In this document: piece after piece, positions 1 to 8,813 of the stretch
Layout of the letters: each line of letters starts with the position of its first letter
Position numbering within the stretch: position 1 is the first letter of the stretch
From: Nocardioides sp. JS614
Lineage (GTDB): Bacteria; Actinomycetota; Actinomycetes; Propionibacteriales; Nocardioidaceae
Direction: 5' to 3'
DNA length: 64,000 nt
Assembly (NCBI RefSeq): GCF_000015265.1
Contig: NC_008699.1
Location: forward strand, 372,001-436,000
Position numbers and translations under genes: made by a program
The notes under the pieces: model-generated
The model's database searches: none
What the model saw: only the letters and a program-made list of their open reading frames with translations
Told to the model about the DNA's origin: nothing

Positions 1-1
1 C

Positions 2-1204
2 CTCGCCGTGCCGCGGTTCGGCGGCCGCAACTGGACCATGGTGAGCGCCGGCCTGCTGCTGGTCCCGACGCTCGGCTTCGCCTACGCGGTGACCGATCCG
101 AGCACGCCGTACTGGGTCTTCTGCCTGATCGCGGCGTCCGCCGGCTTCGGCGGCGGGAACTTCGCGAGCTCGATGGCGAACATCAACTTCTTCTACCCGA
201 CCGCCAAGAAGGGGGCCGCCCTCGGCCTCAACGCCGCCGGCGGGAACCTCGGCGTCTCGCTGATCCAGTTCTTCCTGCCGCTGATCGTCGGTGGCGCGGC
301 GATCTTCGGCCTGGCCAAGGCCAGCCCCGGCGGCATCCACCTCGAGCGGGCCGCCTGGGTGTACGCCGGTCTCGCGATCGTGGCCACGGCGGCGGCCTAC
401 TTCTTCATGGACAACCTCGGGACCGCCAGGTCCTCGGCCAGGGAGCAGCTCGGCGTCCTCAAACACAAGCAGACCTGGGTGATGTCGTTCCTCTACATCG
501 GCACGTTCGGCTCGTTCATCGGCTACTCCGCCGCGATGCCGCTGCTGATCAAGCTCAACTTCTGGGTGCCCGAGCCGGCCCCGCTCGGCACCGGCATCTA
601 CTTCGCCTACTTCGCCTTCCTCGGCGCGCTGGTCGGCTCGATCACCCGCCCGCTCGGTGGCTGGCTGGCCGACAGGTACGGCGGCGCCAGGGTCACCCTC
701 GGCGCCTTCACCGGGATCATCCTCAGCACCCTCGGCGTGCTGTGGACGCTGCTGCAGCTGACCCCGAACCCTGCCGCGGACCCGGCGATCGCCGCCGACA
801 ACAAGTCCTGGTTCCCGTACTTCCTCGGGTTCTTCCTGCTCGTCTTCGCTGCCACCGGCATCGGCAACGGCTCGACGTACAAGATGATCCCCGCGATCTT
901 CCGGACCGAGGCCGAGCGGGCGACCGCCGTGGGCACCGAGGAGCGCACCGCCGCGCTCCTCGCCGCCACCAAGCGGGCCTCGGCCGCGATCGGCATCATC
1001 GGCGCGGTCGGCGCCATCGGCGGGTTTCTGATCCCGATCACGTTCAGCTCGCCGTGGGTGAGCGACCCGATGGAGGCCACCAAGACCGCGTTCGTCATCT
1101 TCACGGTCTTCTACCTGGCCTGCGCGGCCACCACCTGGGTGGTCTACCTGCGCAGGCCCGCCGAGCACAAGGCGCACCTCAGCTACGCCGGCGCCGGGAT
1201 CTGA
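2..1204 (+). CDS. narK: Nitrate/nitrite transporter NarK (MFS), 5' end outside window
   Basis: Major facilitator nitrate/nitrite permease that supplies nitrate to the assimilatory enzymes encoded next to it. The reading frame is open to the window edge, so the start codon and first membrane helices lie upstream; a GTG at base 8 falls inside the protein and is not the start. About 400 residues with many hydrophobic helices remain. The stretch GGGNFASSMANINFFYP near residue 55 matches the glycine-rich nitrate-signature segment of NarK/NasA carriers, and a second glycine-rich segment (GIGNGSTYKMIP) follows later. The stop overlaps the ATG of the nitrate reductase gene by one base, so the two are translationally coupled. 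Confidence 0.92.
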   Translation, partial: LAVPRFGGRNWTMVSAGLLLVPTLGFAYAVTDPSTPYWVFCLIAASAGFGGGNFASSMANINFFYPTAKKGAALGLNAAGGNLGVSLIQFFLPLIVGGAAIFGLAKASPGGIHLERAAWVYAGLAIVATAAAYFFMDNLGTARSSAREQLGVLKHKQTWVMSFLYIGTFGSFIGYSAAMPLLIKLNFWVPEPAPLGTGIYFAYFAFLGALVGSITRPLGGWLADRYGGARVTLGAFTGIILSTLGVLWTLLQLTPNPAADPAIAADNKSWFPYFLGFFLLVFAATGIGNGSTYKMIPAIFRTEAERATAVGTEERTAALLAATKRASAAIGIIGAVGAIGGFLIPITFSSPWVSDPMEATKTAFVIFTVFYLACAATTWVVYLRRPAEHKAHLSYAGAGI

Positions 1205-3246
1205 TGACCCAGACCCACTGCCCCTACTGCTCGCTCCAGTGCGGCATGCGCCTCGAGGGTGGCCGCCGGCTGGAGGTGCGGCCGTGGCCGGAGTTCCCCG
1301 TCAACGAGGGCGCGCTGTGTCGCAAGGGCTGGACGGCGGCCGGCCTGCGCGGCCACCGCGAGCGGCTCACGACGCCGCTGATCCGGGACCGGGCCACGGG
1401 TGAGCTCCGCGCGGCCGGCTGGGACGAGGCACTCGACCTGGTCGCCAGCCGGCTGTGCGGCCTGCGCGACGAGCACGGCCCGGACTCCGTCGCGGTGTTC
1501 GGGGGCGGCGGGTTGACCAACGAGAAGGCCTACCAGCTGGGCAAGCTGGCCCGGGTCGCGCTCGGCACCAGCCAGGTCGACTACAACGGCCGGTGGTGCA
1601 TGTCGTCGGCGGCCTCGGCCGGCAATCGGGCTCTCGGGATCGACCGCGGCCTGCCGTTCCCGCTCGCGGACGTCGAGCACACCGACGTGCTGGTGCTCGT
1701 GGGATCCAACCTCGCGGAGACCATGCCCCCCGCCGCGCGCCACCTCGACCGGCTCCGCGAGAACGGCGGCCGCGTGGTCGTCGTCGACCCCCGGCGTACC
1801 CCCACCGCCGAGCGCGCCGACCTGTTCCTCCAGCCGGTCCCGGGCACCGACCTGCCGCTCGCGCTCGGCCTGCTGCACCTGCTCGACGCTGCGGGTGCGG
1901 TCGCCGAGGAGTACGTCGCCGCGCGGACGACCGGCTGGGAGGAGGTCCGCCGCTCGCTCGCCGGATGGTGGCCCGAGCGGGTCGAACGGGTCGCCGGCGT
2001 CCAGGCGTCGCAACTGCGGGAGTGCGCGGACCTGCTGGCCGGTGCCGAGCGGGTGATGGTCCTGACCGCCCGCGGCGCCGAGCAGCACGCCCAGGGCACC
2101 GACACCGTGCTCGCCTGGATCGACCTGGCGCTGGCGCTCGGCATGCCCGGCAAGCAGTACGCCGGCTACGGCTGCCTCACCGGGCAGGGCAACGGACAGG
2201 GCGGCCGGGAGCACGGGCAGAAGGCCGACCAGCTGCCGGGCTACCGGATGATCGACGACCCCTTGGCGCGCGACCACGTGGCCGAGGTCTGGGGAGTCTC
2301 CACGGACTCGCTGCCCGGGCCGGGCCGCTCGGCGTACGAGCTGCTCGACTCCCTCGGCACCGGCGGCGGTCCGCGGGCCTTGCTGGTGGTCGGCAGCAAC
2401 ATCGTGGTCTCGGCCCCGAACGCCACCCACGTGGCGTCCCGGCTCGCCGCGCTCGACCTGCTCGTGGTGGCCGACCTCGTGCTGAGCGAGACCGCGGCGC
2501 AGGCCGACGTCGTCCTGCCGGTCGCGCAGTGGGCGGAGGAGACCGGCACGATGACCAACCTCGAAGGGCGGGTGATCCTGCGTGAGCGGGCCGTCGCCCC
2601 GCCCGAGGGGGTGCGCACCGACCTCGAGGTGATCGCCGGTCTCGCCGAGCGGCTCGGCTCGCCGGTGCCGTTCGCCGTCGATCCCGAGGAGGTCTTCGCC
2701 GAGCTCGGCCGGGCCTCGAGCGGCGGGCGCGCCGACTACTCCGGCATCGGCTACGACCGGATCCGCGACGAGCACGGGGTGTTCTGGCCGTGCCCGTCGC
2801 CCGACCACCCGGGGACCCCGCGGCTGTTCGCCGAGTCCTTCCCCACGGCCGACGGCCGCGCCCGCTTCGTCGCGGTCGAGCACCGCGGTCCGGCCGAGCC
2901 GACCGACCCGTCGTACCCGATCCACCTGACGACCGGCCGGGTGCTCGCGCAGTACCAGTCCGGCGCGCAGACCCGGCGGGTCCGCGAGCTGCCCGACGAG
3001 GGCCCGTTCGTCGAGATGCACCCGATGCTCGCGGCGCGGATCGGCGCGCACGACGGCCAGCAGGTGGTCGTCACCACGCGCCGCGGCGAGCTCAGGGTGC
3101 CCGCGCGGGTGACGGCCACGATCCGTCCGGACACCGTGTTCGTGCCCTTCCACTGGGTCGGCGCCAACCGGCTCACCCACGACGCCCTCGACCCGGCCAG
3201 CCGGATGCCGGAGTTCAAGGTGTGCGCCGCGGCGGTGCGCGCATGA
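1204..3246 (+). CDS. nasA: Assimilatory nitrate reductase catalytic subunit (molybdopterin, 4Fe-4S)
   Basis: Cytoplasmic molybdopterin oxidoreductase of 680 residues that reduces nitrate to nitrite for nitrogen assimilation. The N-terminus has the cysteine pattern for a [4Fe-4S] cluster (C6, C9, C13, then C39 in LCRKG), followed by the molybdopterin-guanine-dinucleotide domains. The C-terminal dinucleotide-binding domain begins around the segment IHLTTGRVLAQYQSGAQTRR. There is no twin-arginine signal, which fits a NasC/NarB-type cytoplasmic enzyme and not periplasmic NapA. The ATG at 1204 overlaps the narK stop. It is shorter than fused actinobacterial or proteobacterial versions because the electron-transfer domain is encoded separately just downstream. 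Confidence 0.93.
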   Translation: MTQTHCPYCSLQCGMRLEGGRRLEVRPWPEFPVNEGALCRKGWTAAGLRGHRERLTTPLIRDRATGELRAAGWDEALDLVASRLCGLRDEHGPDSVAVFGGGGLTNEKAYQLGKLARVALGTSQVDYNGRWCMSSAASAGNRALGIDRGLPFPLADVEHTDVLVLVGSNLAETMPPAARHLDRLRENGGRVVVVDPRRTPTAERADLFLQPVPGTDLPLALGLLHLLDAAGAVAEEYVAARTTGWEEVRRSLAGWWPERVERVAGVQASQLRECADLLAGAERVMVLTARGAEQHAQGTDTVLAWIDLALALGMPGKQYAGYGCLTGQGNGQGGREHGQKADQLPGYRMIDDPLARDHVAEVWGVSTDSLPGPGRSAYELLDSLGTGGGPRALLVVGSNIVVSAPNATHVASRLAALDLLVVADLVLSETAAQADVVLPVAQWAEETGTMTNLEGRVILRERAVAPPEGVRTDLEVIAGLAERLGSPVPFAVDPEEVFAELGRASSGGRADYSGIGYDRIRDEHGVFWPCPSPDHPGTPRLFAESFPTADGRARFVAVEHRGPAEPTDPSYPIHLTTGRVLAQYQSGAQTRRVRELPDEGPFVEMHPMLAARIGAHDGQQVVVTTRRGELRVPARVTATIRPDTVFVPFHWVGANRLTHDALDPASRMPEFKVCAAAVRA

Positions 3247-3272
3247 GCCGCGCACCGGCCGGCGGTGGGTCA

Positions 3273-3389
3273 GCAACCGTTGGGGGCGCTCATTCGGTTA
3301 CCTGCTCACCGCTGGCCGGGGGTGGCGGGGGTGGGCGGTGTGTCCGCAACCGTTGGGGGCGCTCATTCGGTTGCCTGCTCACCGCTGGG
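3273..3389. repeat. Two direct copies of a 44-bp palindromic intergenic repeat
   Basis: Two nearly identical 44-bp units at 3273-3316 and 3346-3389 (one clear internal difference) lie in the 157-bp gap between two genes of the nitrate operon. Each unit contains an inverted repeat, GCAACCG, then 15 bases, then CGGTTGC, followed by a conserved tail CTGCTCACCGCTGG. A third, diverged copy occurs at 20143-20186. This is a dispersed intergenic element of REP type. It may form a hairpin in the operon mRNA. No protein-coding role is evident. Confidence 0.8.
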
Positions 3390-3403
3390 CGGGGGGCGGC
3401 CGG

Positions 3404-4786
3404 ATGAGGGTCGTCGTCGTCGGAGCCGGGATGGCCGCCGCCCGCCTCGCCGACGGTCTCCACGACCACGACGTGACCCTGCTCGGGGACGAGCCGCACC
3501 CGCCGTACAACCGGATCCTGCTCTCCGCCGTCCTGGAGGGCACCCATGATCCGACCGCGATCGCGATGCCGCTGCGCGGCGATGTCGACCTGCGGCTCGG
3601 GACCCGCGTCGTGGAGATCCACCGCGAGGACCGCGACGTCGAGCTCGCCGACCGGTCCCGGGTGCCCTACGACCGGCTGGTGCTCGCCACCGGCAGCATC
3701 CCGACGCTCCCGCCGATCCGCGGGCTGGTGCGGATGGACGGCCGGCTCGACGAGCGCGTGCACGCGTTCCGCAGCCTGGAGGACTGCCGGCGGCTCGACG
3801 TGGCGGTCCCGGCGGCGCACCGGGCGGTCGTCGTCGGCGGCGGGCTGCTGGGCCTGCAGGTCGCGCGGGCGCTCGCGGTCCGCGGCGTCGCCACCGAGGT
3901 CGTCGAGGGCGGTGACCACCTGCTGCGCAGCCAGGTCGGCCCGCGGGCCGGGGCGATCCTGGCTCGCGACCTCGGCCGGCTGGGCACCCGCGTCTACACC
4001 GGCGCCAGGGCCGTCCGGCTGACCGACGAGGGTCTGCGGCTCGACAACGGATACACGCTGGCGACCGACCTCGTGGTGCTCACCGCCGGCGGCCGCCCCT
4101 CGACCGCGCTGGCCCGGCGGGCCGGGCTGGAGGTCCGCCGCGGCATCGTGGTCGACGAGCGGCTGCGCACCAGCGACCACCGCATCCACGCGATCGGCGA
4201 CTGCGCCCAGCACGGGACACAGGTGACCGGATTCGTGCCGCCGGCGTGGGAGCAGGCCGGGCTGCTGGCACGGCAGCTGCGCGGCGAGGACGTGACGTAC
4301 GCCGGCAGCCGCAGCGTCGCCCGGCTGCGGGCGACCGGGCTCGAGGTCGCCGTGCTCGGCGAGCCCGAGCGCGCCGAGGGCCAGGTGGTCGAGGTCGCCA
4401 ACCCGGTCACCGGGACCCACCGCAAGCTCGTGGTCCGCGACGGCGTGATCGTCGCCGCGACCCTGGTCGGCGACCTCTCCCGGATCGGCCTGATCACCCA
4501 GCACTACGACCGCGGCACGGTCCTCGGCGCCAGCGAGCCCGGCGACCTGCTGATCGGCGATCGTCCGGCCGCCCAGGTCGACCTCCCCGACGACGCGGAG
4601 GTCTGCGCGTGCGCGGGCGTGAGCGCCGGGGCGATCCGCGCCTGCGCCTCGCTCGCGGACGCGCGCGAGACCACCCGCGCCACCACGGGCTGCGGGGGCT
4701 GTGCCGCCGCGGTCCGCCAGCTGCTCGCAGCCCGTCTGTCGCCAGGCCCGTCCCTGGGCACCACCCTGGAAGGAACCCCCCGATGA
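3404..4786 (+). CDS. NAD(P)H-dependent FAD oxidoreductase with C-terminal BFD [2Fe-2S] domain (nitrate reductase electron-transfer partner)
   Basis: 460-residue flavoprotein. The FAD-binding Rossmann motif VVGAGMAAARLADGL is at the N-terminus, an NAD(P)-binding motif VVVGGGLLGLQVARAL follows at about residues 142-157, and a BFD-like [2Fe-2S] domain closes the protein with C401, C403, C430 and C433. This domain set equals the N-terminal part of NirB and the NasB/NasC-type electron-transfer subunit, so it most likely passes electrons from NAD(P)H to the nitrate reductase encoded just upstream. The start is the ATG at 3404, because a more distal in-frame ATG at 3338 would translate the repeat. 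The stop overlaps the nirB start (ATGA). Confidence 0.85.
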   Translation: MRVVVVGAGMAAARLADGLHDHDVTLLGDEPHPPYNRILLSAVLEGTHDPTAIAMPLRGDVDLRLGTRVVEIHREDRDVELADRSRVPYDRLVLATGSIPTLPPIRGLVRMDGRLDERVHAFRSLEDCRRLDVAVPAAHRAVVVGGGLLGLQVARALAVRGVATEVVEGGDHLLRSQVGPRAGAILARDLGRLGTRVYTGARAVRLTDEGLRLDNGYTLATDLVVLTAGGRPSTALARRAGLEVRRGIVVDERLRTSDHRIHAIGDCAQHGTQVTGFVPPAWEQAGLLARQLRGEDVTYAGSRSVARLRATGLEVAVLGEPERAEGQVVEVANPVTGTHRKLVVRDGVIVAATLVGDLSRIGLITQHYDRGTVLGASEPGDLLIGDRPAAQVDLPDDAEVCACAGVSAGAIRACASLADARETTRATTGCGGCAAAVRQLLAARLSPGPSLGTTLEGTPR

Positions 4787-7299
4787 GCCCGAAGCACCGC
4801 AGGACCCTCCTGGTCGCCGGCCACGGCATGGTCGGCCACCGGTTCGTGCAGGCCGCGATCGAGCGCGGCCTCACCGAGACCCACGACATCGTCGTGGTCG
4901 GCGAGGAGCGCCGCCCGGCGTACGACCGGGTCGCGCTCACCTCGTTCTTCGAGGTCGGCGCCGACGAGCTGTCGTTCCTGCCGAGCGGGGAGTACGACGA
5001 CCCGCGGGTGCGGCTGCTCCTCGGGACCAGTGTGGACGGGTTCGACCCGGCGACGCGCACCGTGGTGCTCTCCGACGGACAGGAGATCGCCTACGACGAG
5101 CTGGTGCTCGCCACCGGGGCGATGCCGTTCGTGCCGCCCGTGCCCGGCCACGATCTGGAGGGCTGCTTCGTCTACCGCACGATCGAGGACCTCGAGGCGA
5201 TCCGCGCGGCGGCCGCGACCGCCGAGGTCGGCGCGGTCGTCGGCGGCGGGCTGCTCGGGCTCGAGGCTGCCAACGCACTGGCCCAGCTCGGCCTGGTGAC
5301 CCACGTCGTGGAGATGGCACCCCGGCTGATGGCGGTGCAGGTCGACGAAGCCGGCGGCGCCACGCTCGCGCGGCACATCGAGCGGCTCGGGCTCACCGTG
5401 CACACCGGCGCGACGACCCAGCGGATCCTCGGGGCGGACCGGGTCGAGGGCCTGGCGCTGGCCGGCGAGGAGCCGATCCCGGCCGACCTCGTGGTGTTCT
5501 CGGCCGGCATCCGCCCGCGCGATCAGCTGGCCCGCGACGCGGGCCTCGACGTCGCCGAGCGCGGCGGCGTGCTCGTCGACGAGCGCTGCCGCACCTCCGA
5601 CCCGCACGTGTGGGCGATCGGCGAGTGTGCCGCGCCGGGCGGCCGGATGTACGGCCTGGTCGCCCCCGGGTACGCCATGGCCGAGGTCGTGGTCGACGCG
5701 CTGCTCGGCGGCTCCGGGGCGTTCACCGGCGCCGACCTGTCCACCAAGCTGAAGCTGCTCGGCGTCGACGTCGCGTCCTTCGGGGACGCGTTCGCCGCGA
5801 CCGAGGGGGCGCTGGAGCTCGTGTACGCCGACGCCGTCACGGGCGTCTACAAGAAGCTGGTGCTCTCCGCGGACGGCCGGCAGCTGCTCGGCGGGATCCT
5901 GGTGGGCGACGCGTCGGCGTACGGCGTGCTGCGCCCGATGGTCGCCTCCGGCATCGCGCTCCCCGACAACCCCGAGGACCTGATCCTCCCGACGGGACGG
6001 GGCGTCCTCGAGATCGGGCTGCCCGACGAGGCGCAGGTCTGCTCGTGCAACGACGTCACCAAGGGCGACATCCTCGCCGCGGCCGCGGCGGGGACGAGTA
6101 CCCGCGCCGGCGCGACCTGCGGCTCCTGCAAGGCCCAGACCAAGAGGATCATCGAGGACTACTACGCCAGCCAGGGCAAGGTCGTCGACCGGAGCCTGTG
6201 CGAGCACTTCGCGCTCACGCGGCAGGAGCTGTTCGATGTCGTGGCCGTGCACGGCTACACCCGCTTCGACGACATCGTCGCGGGGCACGGCCGCGGCCGG
6301 GGCTGCGACATCTGCAAGCCCGCGATCGCCTCGATCCTCGCCTCCCAGCTCAACGGGCACGTCCTGGACGGCCCGAACCGGACCCTTCAGGACACCAACG
6401 ACGCCTACCTCGCCAACATCCAGCGCAACGGCACCTACTCCGTGGTCCCCCGCATCCCCGGCGGCGAGATCACGCCCGAGAAGCTGATCGTGATCGGCGA
6501 GGTCGCCCAGGAGTTCGGCCTGTACACCAAGATCACCGGGGGCCAGCGGATCGACCTCTTCGGCGCCAGGATGGAGCAGCTGCCCGCGATCTGGAGGCGG
6601 CTGGTCGACTCCGGCTTCGAGTCCGGGCACGCCTACGGAAAGTCGCTGCGCACGGTGAAGTCCTGCGTCGGCTCCACCTGGTGCCGCTACGGCGTGCAGG
6701 ACTCCGTGCAGCTGGCCATCGACCTCGAGCTGCGCTACCGCGGCCTGCGCTCGCCGCACAAGCTCAAGGGCGGCGTGAGCGGCTGCGCGCGTGAGTGCGC
6801 CGAGGCGCGGGCCAAGGACTTCGGGGTGATCGCGACCGAGAAGGGCTGGAACCTGTACGTCGGGGGCAACGGCGGCGCCACCCCCGCGCACGCCCGGCTG
6901 CTCGCCGGCGACCTCGACCGCGAGACCCTGGTCCGCTACCTCGACCGGTTCCTCATGTACTACGTCCGCACCGCCGACCGCCTGCAGCGGACCGCGTCGT
7001 GGATCGACTCGATCGACGGCGGCCTGGACCGGGTGCGGGAGATCGTCGTGGACGACGCGCTCGGCCTCGGCTCGGAACTCGAGGCCGCGATGGCCCGGCA
7101 CGTGGCCGGCTACTTCGACGAATGGCGGGCCACCCTCGACGACCCCGCGAAGCTGGCCCGGTTCGTCTCCTTCGTCAACGCCCCGGGCACCCCGGATCCC
7201 CACATCACGTTCCGGTCCGAGCGCGACCAGGCGGTGCCGGAGGAGTCCTCGGGGCCGGTCGACCTCGGCGCCACGATCCCGGTGGGAGCGCCGCGGTGA
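4783..7299 (+). CDS. nirB: NAD(P)H-dependent nitrite reductase large subunit NirB
   Basis: 838-residue cytoplasmic enzyme reducing nitrite to ammonium with six electrons from NAD(P)H. In order it has an FAD/NAD(P)-binding reductase part (to about residue 390), a BFD-type [2Fe-2S] domain with C420, C422, C446 and C449, a second BFD-like segment ending in GCDICKPA, and the sulfite/nitrite reductase ferredoxin-like and siroheme/[4Fe-4S] domains. The siroheme cluster cysteines C628-x5-C634 and C668-x3-C672 are all present. The length is typical for NirB. The ATG at 4783 overlaps the previous stop, and the stop overlaps the GTG of nirD, giving a tightly coupled operon. Confidence 0.97.
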   Translation: MSPKHRRTLLVAGHGMVGHRFVQAAIERGLTETHDIVVVGEERRPAYDRVALTSFFEVGADELSFLPSGEYDDPRVRLLLGTSVDGFDPATRTVVLSDGQEIAYDELVLATGAMPFVPPVPGHDLEGCFVYRTIEDLEAIRAAAATAEVGAVVGGGLLGLEAANALAQLGLVTHVVEMAPRLMAVQVDEAGGATLARHIERLGLTVHTGATTQRILGADRVEGLALAGEEPIPADLVVFSAGIRPRDQLARDAGLDVAERGGVLVDERCRTSDPHVWAIGECAAPGGRMYGLVAPGYAMAEVVVDALLGGSGAFTGADLSTKLKLLGVDVASFGDAFAATEGALELVYADAVTGVYKKLVLSADGRQLLGGILVGDASAYGVLRPMVASGIALPDNPEDLILPTGRGVLEIGLPDEAQVCSCNDVTKGDILAAAAAGTSTRAGATCGSCKAQTKRIIEDYYASQGKVVDRSLCEHFALTRQELFDVVAVHGYTRFDDIVAGHGRGRGCDICKPAIASILASQLNGHVLDGPNRTLQDTNDAYLANIQRNGTYSVVPRIPGGEITPEKLIVIGEVAQEFGLYTKITGGQRIDLFGARMEQLPAIWRRLVDSGFESGHAYGKSLRTVKSCVGSTWCRYGVQDSVQLAIDLELRYRGLRSPHKLKGGVSGCARECAEARAKDFGVIATEKGWNLYVGGNGGATPAHARLLAGDLDRETLVRYLDRFLMYYVRTADRLQRTASWIDSIDGGLDRVREIVVDDALGLGSELEAAMARHVAGYFDEWRATLDDPAKLARFVSFVNAPGTPDPHITFRSERDQAVPEESSGPVDLGATIPVGAPR

Positions 7300-7673
7300 G
7301 CACGTCGACCGGGCCCGCCGCGGGGGCGACGTACACGACCGTCTGCGGGCTCGACCAGATCGAGGTCGAGGGCGGCGTCGTGGCGCTCGTCGACGGCGTC
7401 GCGGTCGCAATCTTCCGGACACACGACGGAAACGTCTACGCGATCTCCAACTACGACCCTGTCTCCAGGGCGTCGGTGCTCGCCCGCGGAATCGTCGGCA
7501 CACGTGGCGACGTCCCCGTGGTCGCCTCGCCGATGCACAAGCAGGCCTACGACCTGCGCACCGGGCAGTGCCTCGACGACGCGGCGGTCCGGGTCCCGAC
7601 GTACGACGTCCGGGTGATCGACGGCACCGTGCACGTCGGCGGTCCCCGACCGGAGCACCAGGACAGCACGTGA
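7296..7673 (+). CDS. nirD: Nitrite reductase small subunit NirD
   Basis: 125-residue Rieske-fold subunit of the assimilatory nitrite reductase. It has the usual NirD features: a [2Fe-2S] Rieske fold whose cluster-binding Cys/His pairs are absent (SPMHKQAYDLRTGQC replaces the second Rieske box), and a conserved segment DGNVYAISNYDP. It is expected to bind and stabilise NirB. The start is GTG at 7296, overlapping the nirB stop. The stop overlaps the GTG of the regulator that follows. Confidence 0.95.
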   Translation: MSTSTGPAAGATYTTVCGLDQIEVEGGVVALVDGVAVAIFRTHDGNVYAISNYDPVSRASVLARGIVGTRGDVPVVASPMHKQAYDLRTGQCLDDAAVRVPTYDVRVIDGTVHVGGPRPEHQDST

Positions 7674-8788
7674 CCGACAGCCTCCCCCTCGCCGGCTTCC
7701 GGATCGGCGTGACCGCCGCCCGGAAGGTCGACGAGCAGGTCACCCTGCTCGAGCGCCGCGGTGCGACGGTGGAGTGGGCCCCGGCGCTGTCGCTGGACCC
7801 GAACCGGGTCGACGACGCGGCGCTGCGGGCGGCCACGGAGGAGGTGCTCGCCGCGCCGGTGGACATGATCCTGGCGACCACAGGCATCGGGATGCGGACC
7901 TGGTTCGACGCGGCGGAGCGCTGGGGGCTGCTGCCCCGGCTGCTGCGTGCCCTGGGCTCCGCGGAGATCCTGGCCCGCGGGCCGAAGAGCGTCGGCGCGC
8001 TGCGGGCCCGCGGGCTGCGCGAGCTGTGGGCGCCGGAGTCGGAGTGCTTCGAGGATGTGCTCGAGCACCTGCGTGGTCGCTCGCTCGCGGGCCTGCGGAT
8101 CGTCGTGCAGGAGCACGGCCAGTCGCTGTCGATGGTCGCGCACGCGCTGCGCCGGCAGGGCGCCGAGGTCACCACGGTCACCGTCTACCGGGTGGTGTCC
8201 GCCGAGGACCCGGGGCCGATGTTCGCGCTGGTCGACCTGGTCGCCGACCGTTCGCTGGACGCGGTCACGTTCACCTCTGCGCCGGCCGTCGCGGCCCTGA
8301 TGGACGCCGCAGGCTCGACCGGTCGGCGCGACGAGCTGGTCTCGGCGTTCCAGGCGGACGTGGTCGCCGCCTGCGTGGGGCCGGTGACCGCGGCGGCCTT
8401 CGAGATGTGGGGGGTGCCGACGATCTTCCCGGAGCGCTCGCGGCTCGGCGCGATGGTCAAGCAGCTGGAGACCGAGCTGCCCGTGCGGCGCTCGGGGCTG
8501 GCGATCGGACTCGTCGGCGGCCACCGGCTGCTGCTGCACGGCGAGGACGTGCTGCTCGACGGTGCCGAGGTGCGCCTCTCCCCCGCCCCTGCCGCGGTCC
8601 TCCAGGCACTGGTCGCCAACCCCGGCAACGTGGTCCCCCGCCGGGCGCTGCTGGCGATGCTGCCCTCCGGCACGGCCGGGTCCGAGCACGCCGTCGAGAT
8701 GGCGGTCGCCCGGCTGCGCGCGGCCCTCGGCACTCGCACCGTCCAGACCGTCGTCAAGCGCGGCTACCGGCTGGCCGTCGCCTCCTGA
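7670..8788 (+). CDS. nnaR: NnaR-type regulator: uroporphyrinogen-III synthase-like domain fused to winged helix
   Basis: 372 residues. The first 255 or so form a HemD (uroporphyrinogen-III synthase) fold; the last hundred (from about LGLVGGHRLLLHG) form an OmpR/PhoB-type winged helix ending VQTVVKRGYRLAVAS. This fusion is the architecture of NnaR of Streptomyces and Mycobacterium (relatives of Rv0260c), a transcription factor needed with GlnR for nitrate/nitrite assimilation genes. Its position as last gene of the nar/nas/nir operon supports that role. Whether the HemD part still makes siroheme precursor or only senses a ligand cannot be told from sequence. The GTG start overlaps the nirD stop. 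Confidence 0.88.
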   Translation: MTDSLPLAGFRIGVTAARKVDEQVTLLERRGATVEWAPALSLDPNRVDDAALRAATEEVLAAPVDMILATTGIGMRTWFDAAERWGLLPRLLRALGSAEILARGPKSVGALRARGLRELWAPESECFEDVLEHLRGRSLAGLRIVVQEHGQSLSMVAHALRRQGAEVTTVTVYRVVSAEDPGPMFALVDLVADRSLDAVTFTSAPAVAALMDAAGSTGRRDELVSAFQADVVAACVGPVTAAAFEMWGVPTIFPERSRLGAMVKQLETELPVRRSGLAIGLVGGHRLLLHGEDVLLDGAEVRLSPAPAAVLQALVANPGNVVPRRALLAMLPSGTAGSEHAVEMAVARLRAALGTRTVQTVVKRGYRLAVAS

Positions 8789-8813
8789 GCCCGGCCGCCC
8801 CGCGCTACCTGGG

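Noticed and set aside
3273..3389. Possible start of a CRISPR-like array
   Set aside because: Only two direct units, no regular spacers, no cas genes, and a third copy 17 kb away. A dispersed intergenic repeat explains it better.
4504..8181. 1225-codon open frame on the minus strand opposite nirB
   Set aside because: Same cause: the frame complementary to high-GC3 coding sequence lacks stops. The translation is low-complexity and matches nothing.
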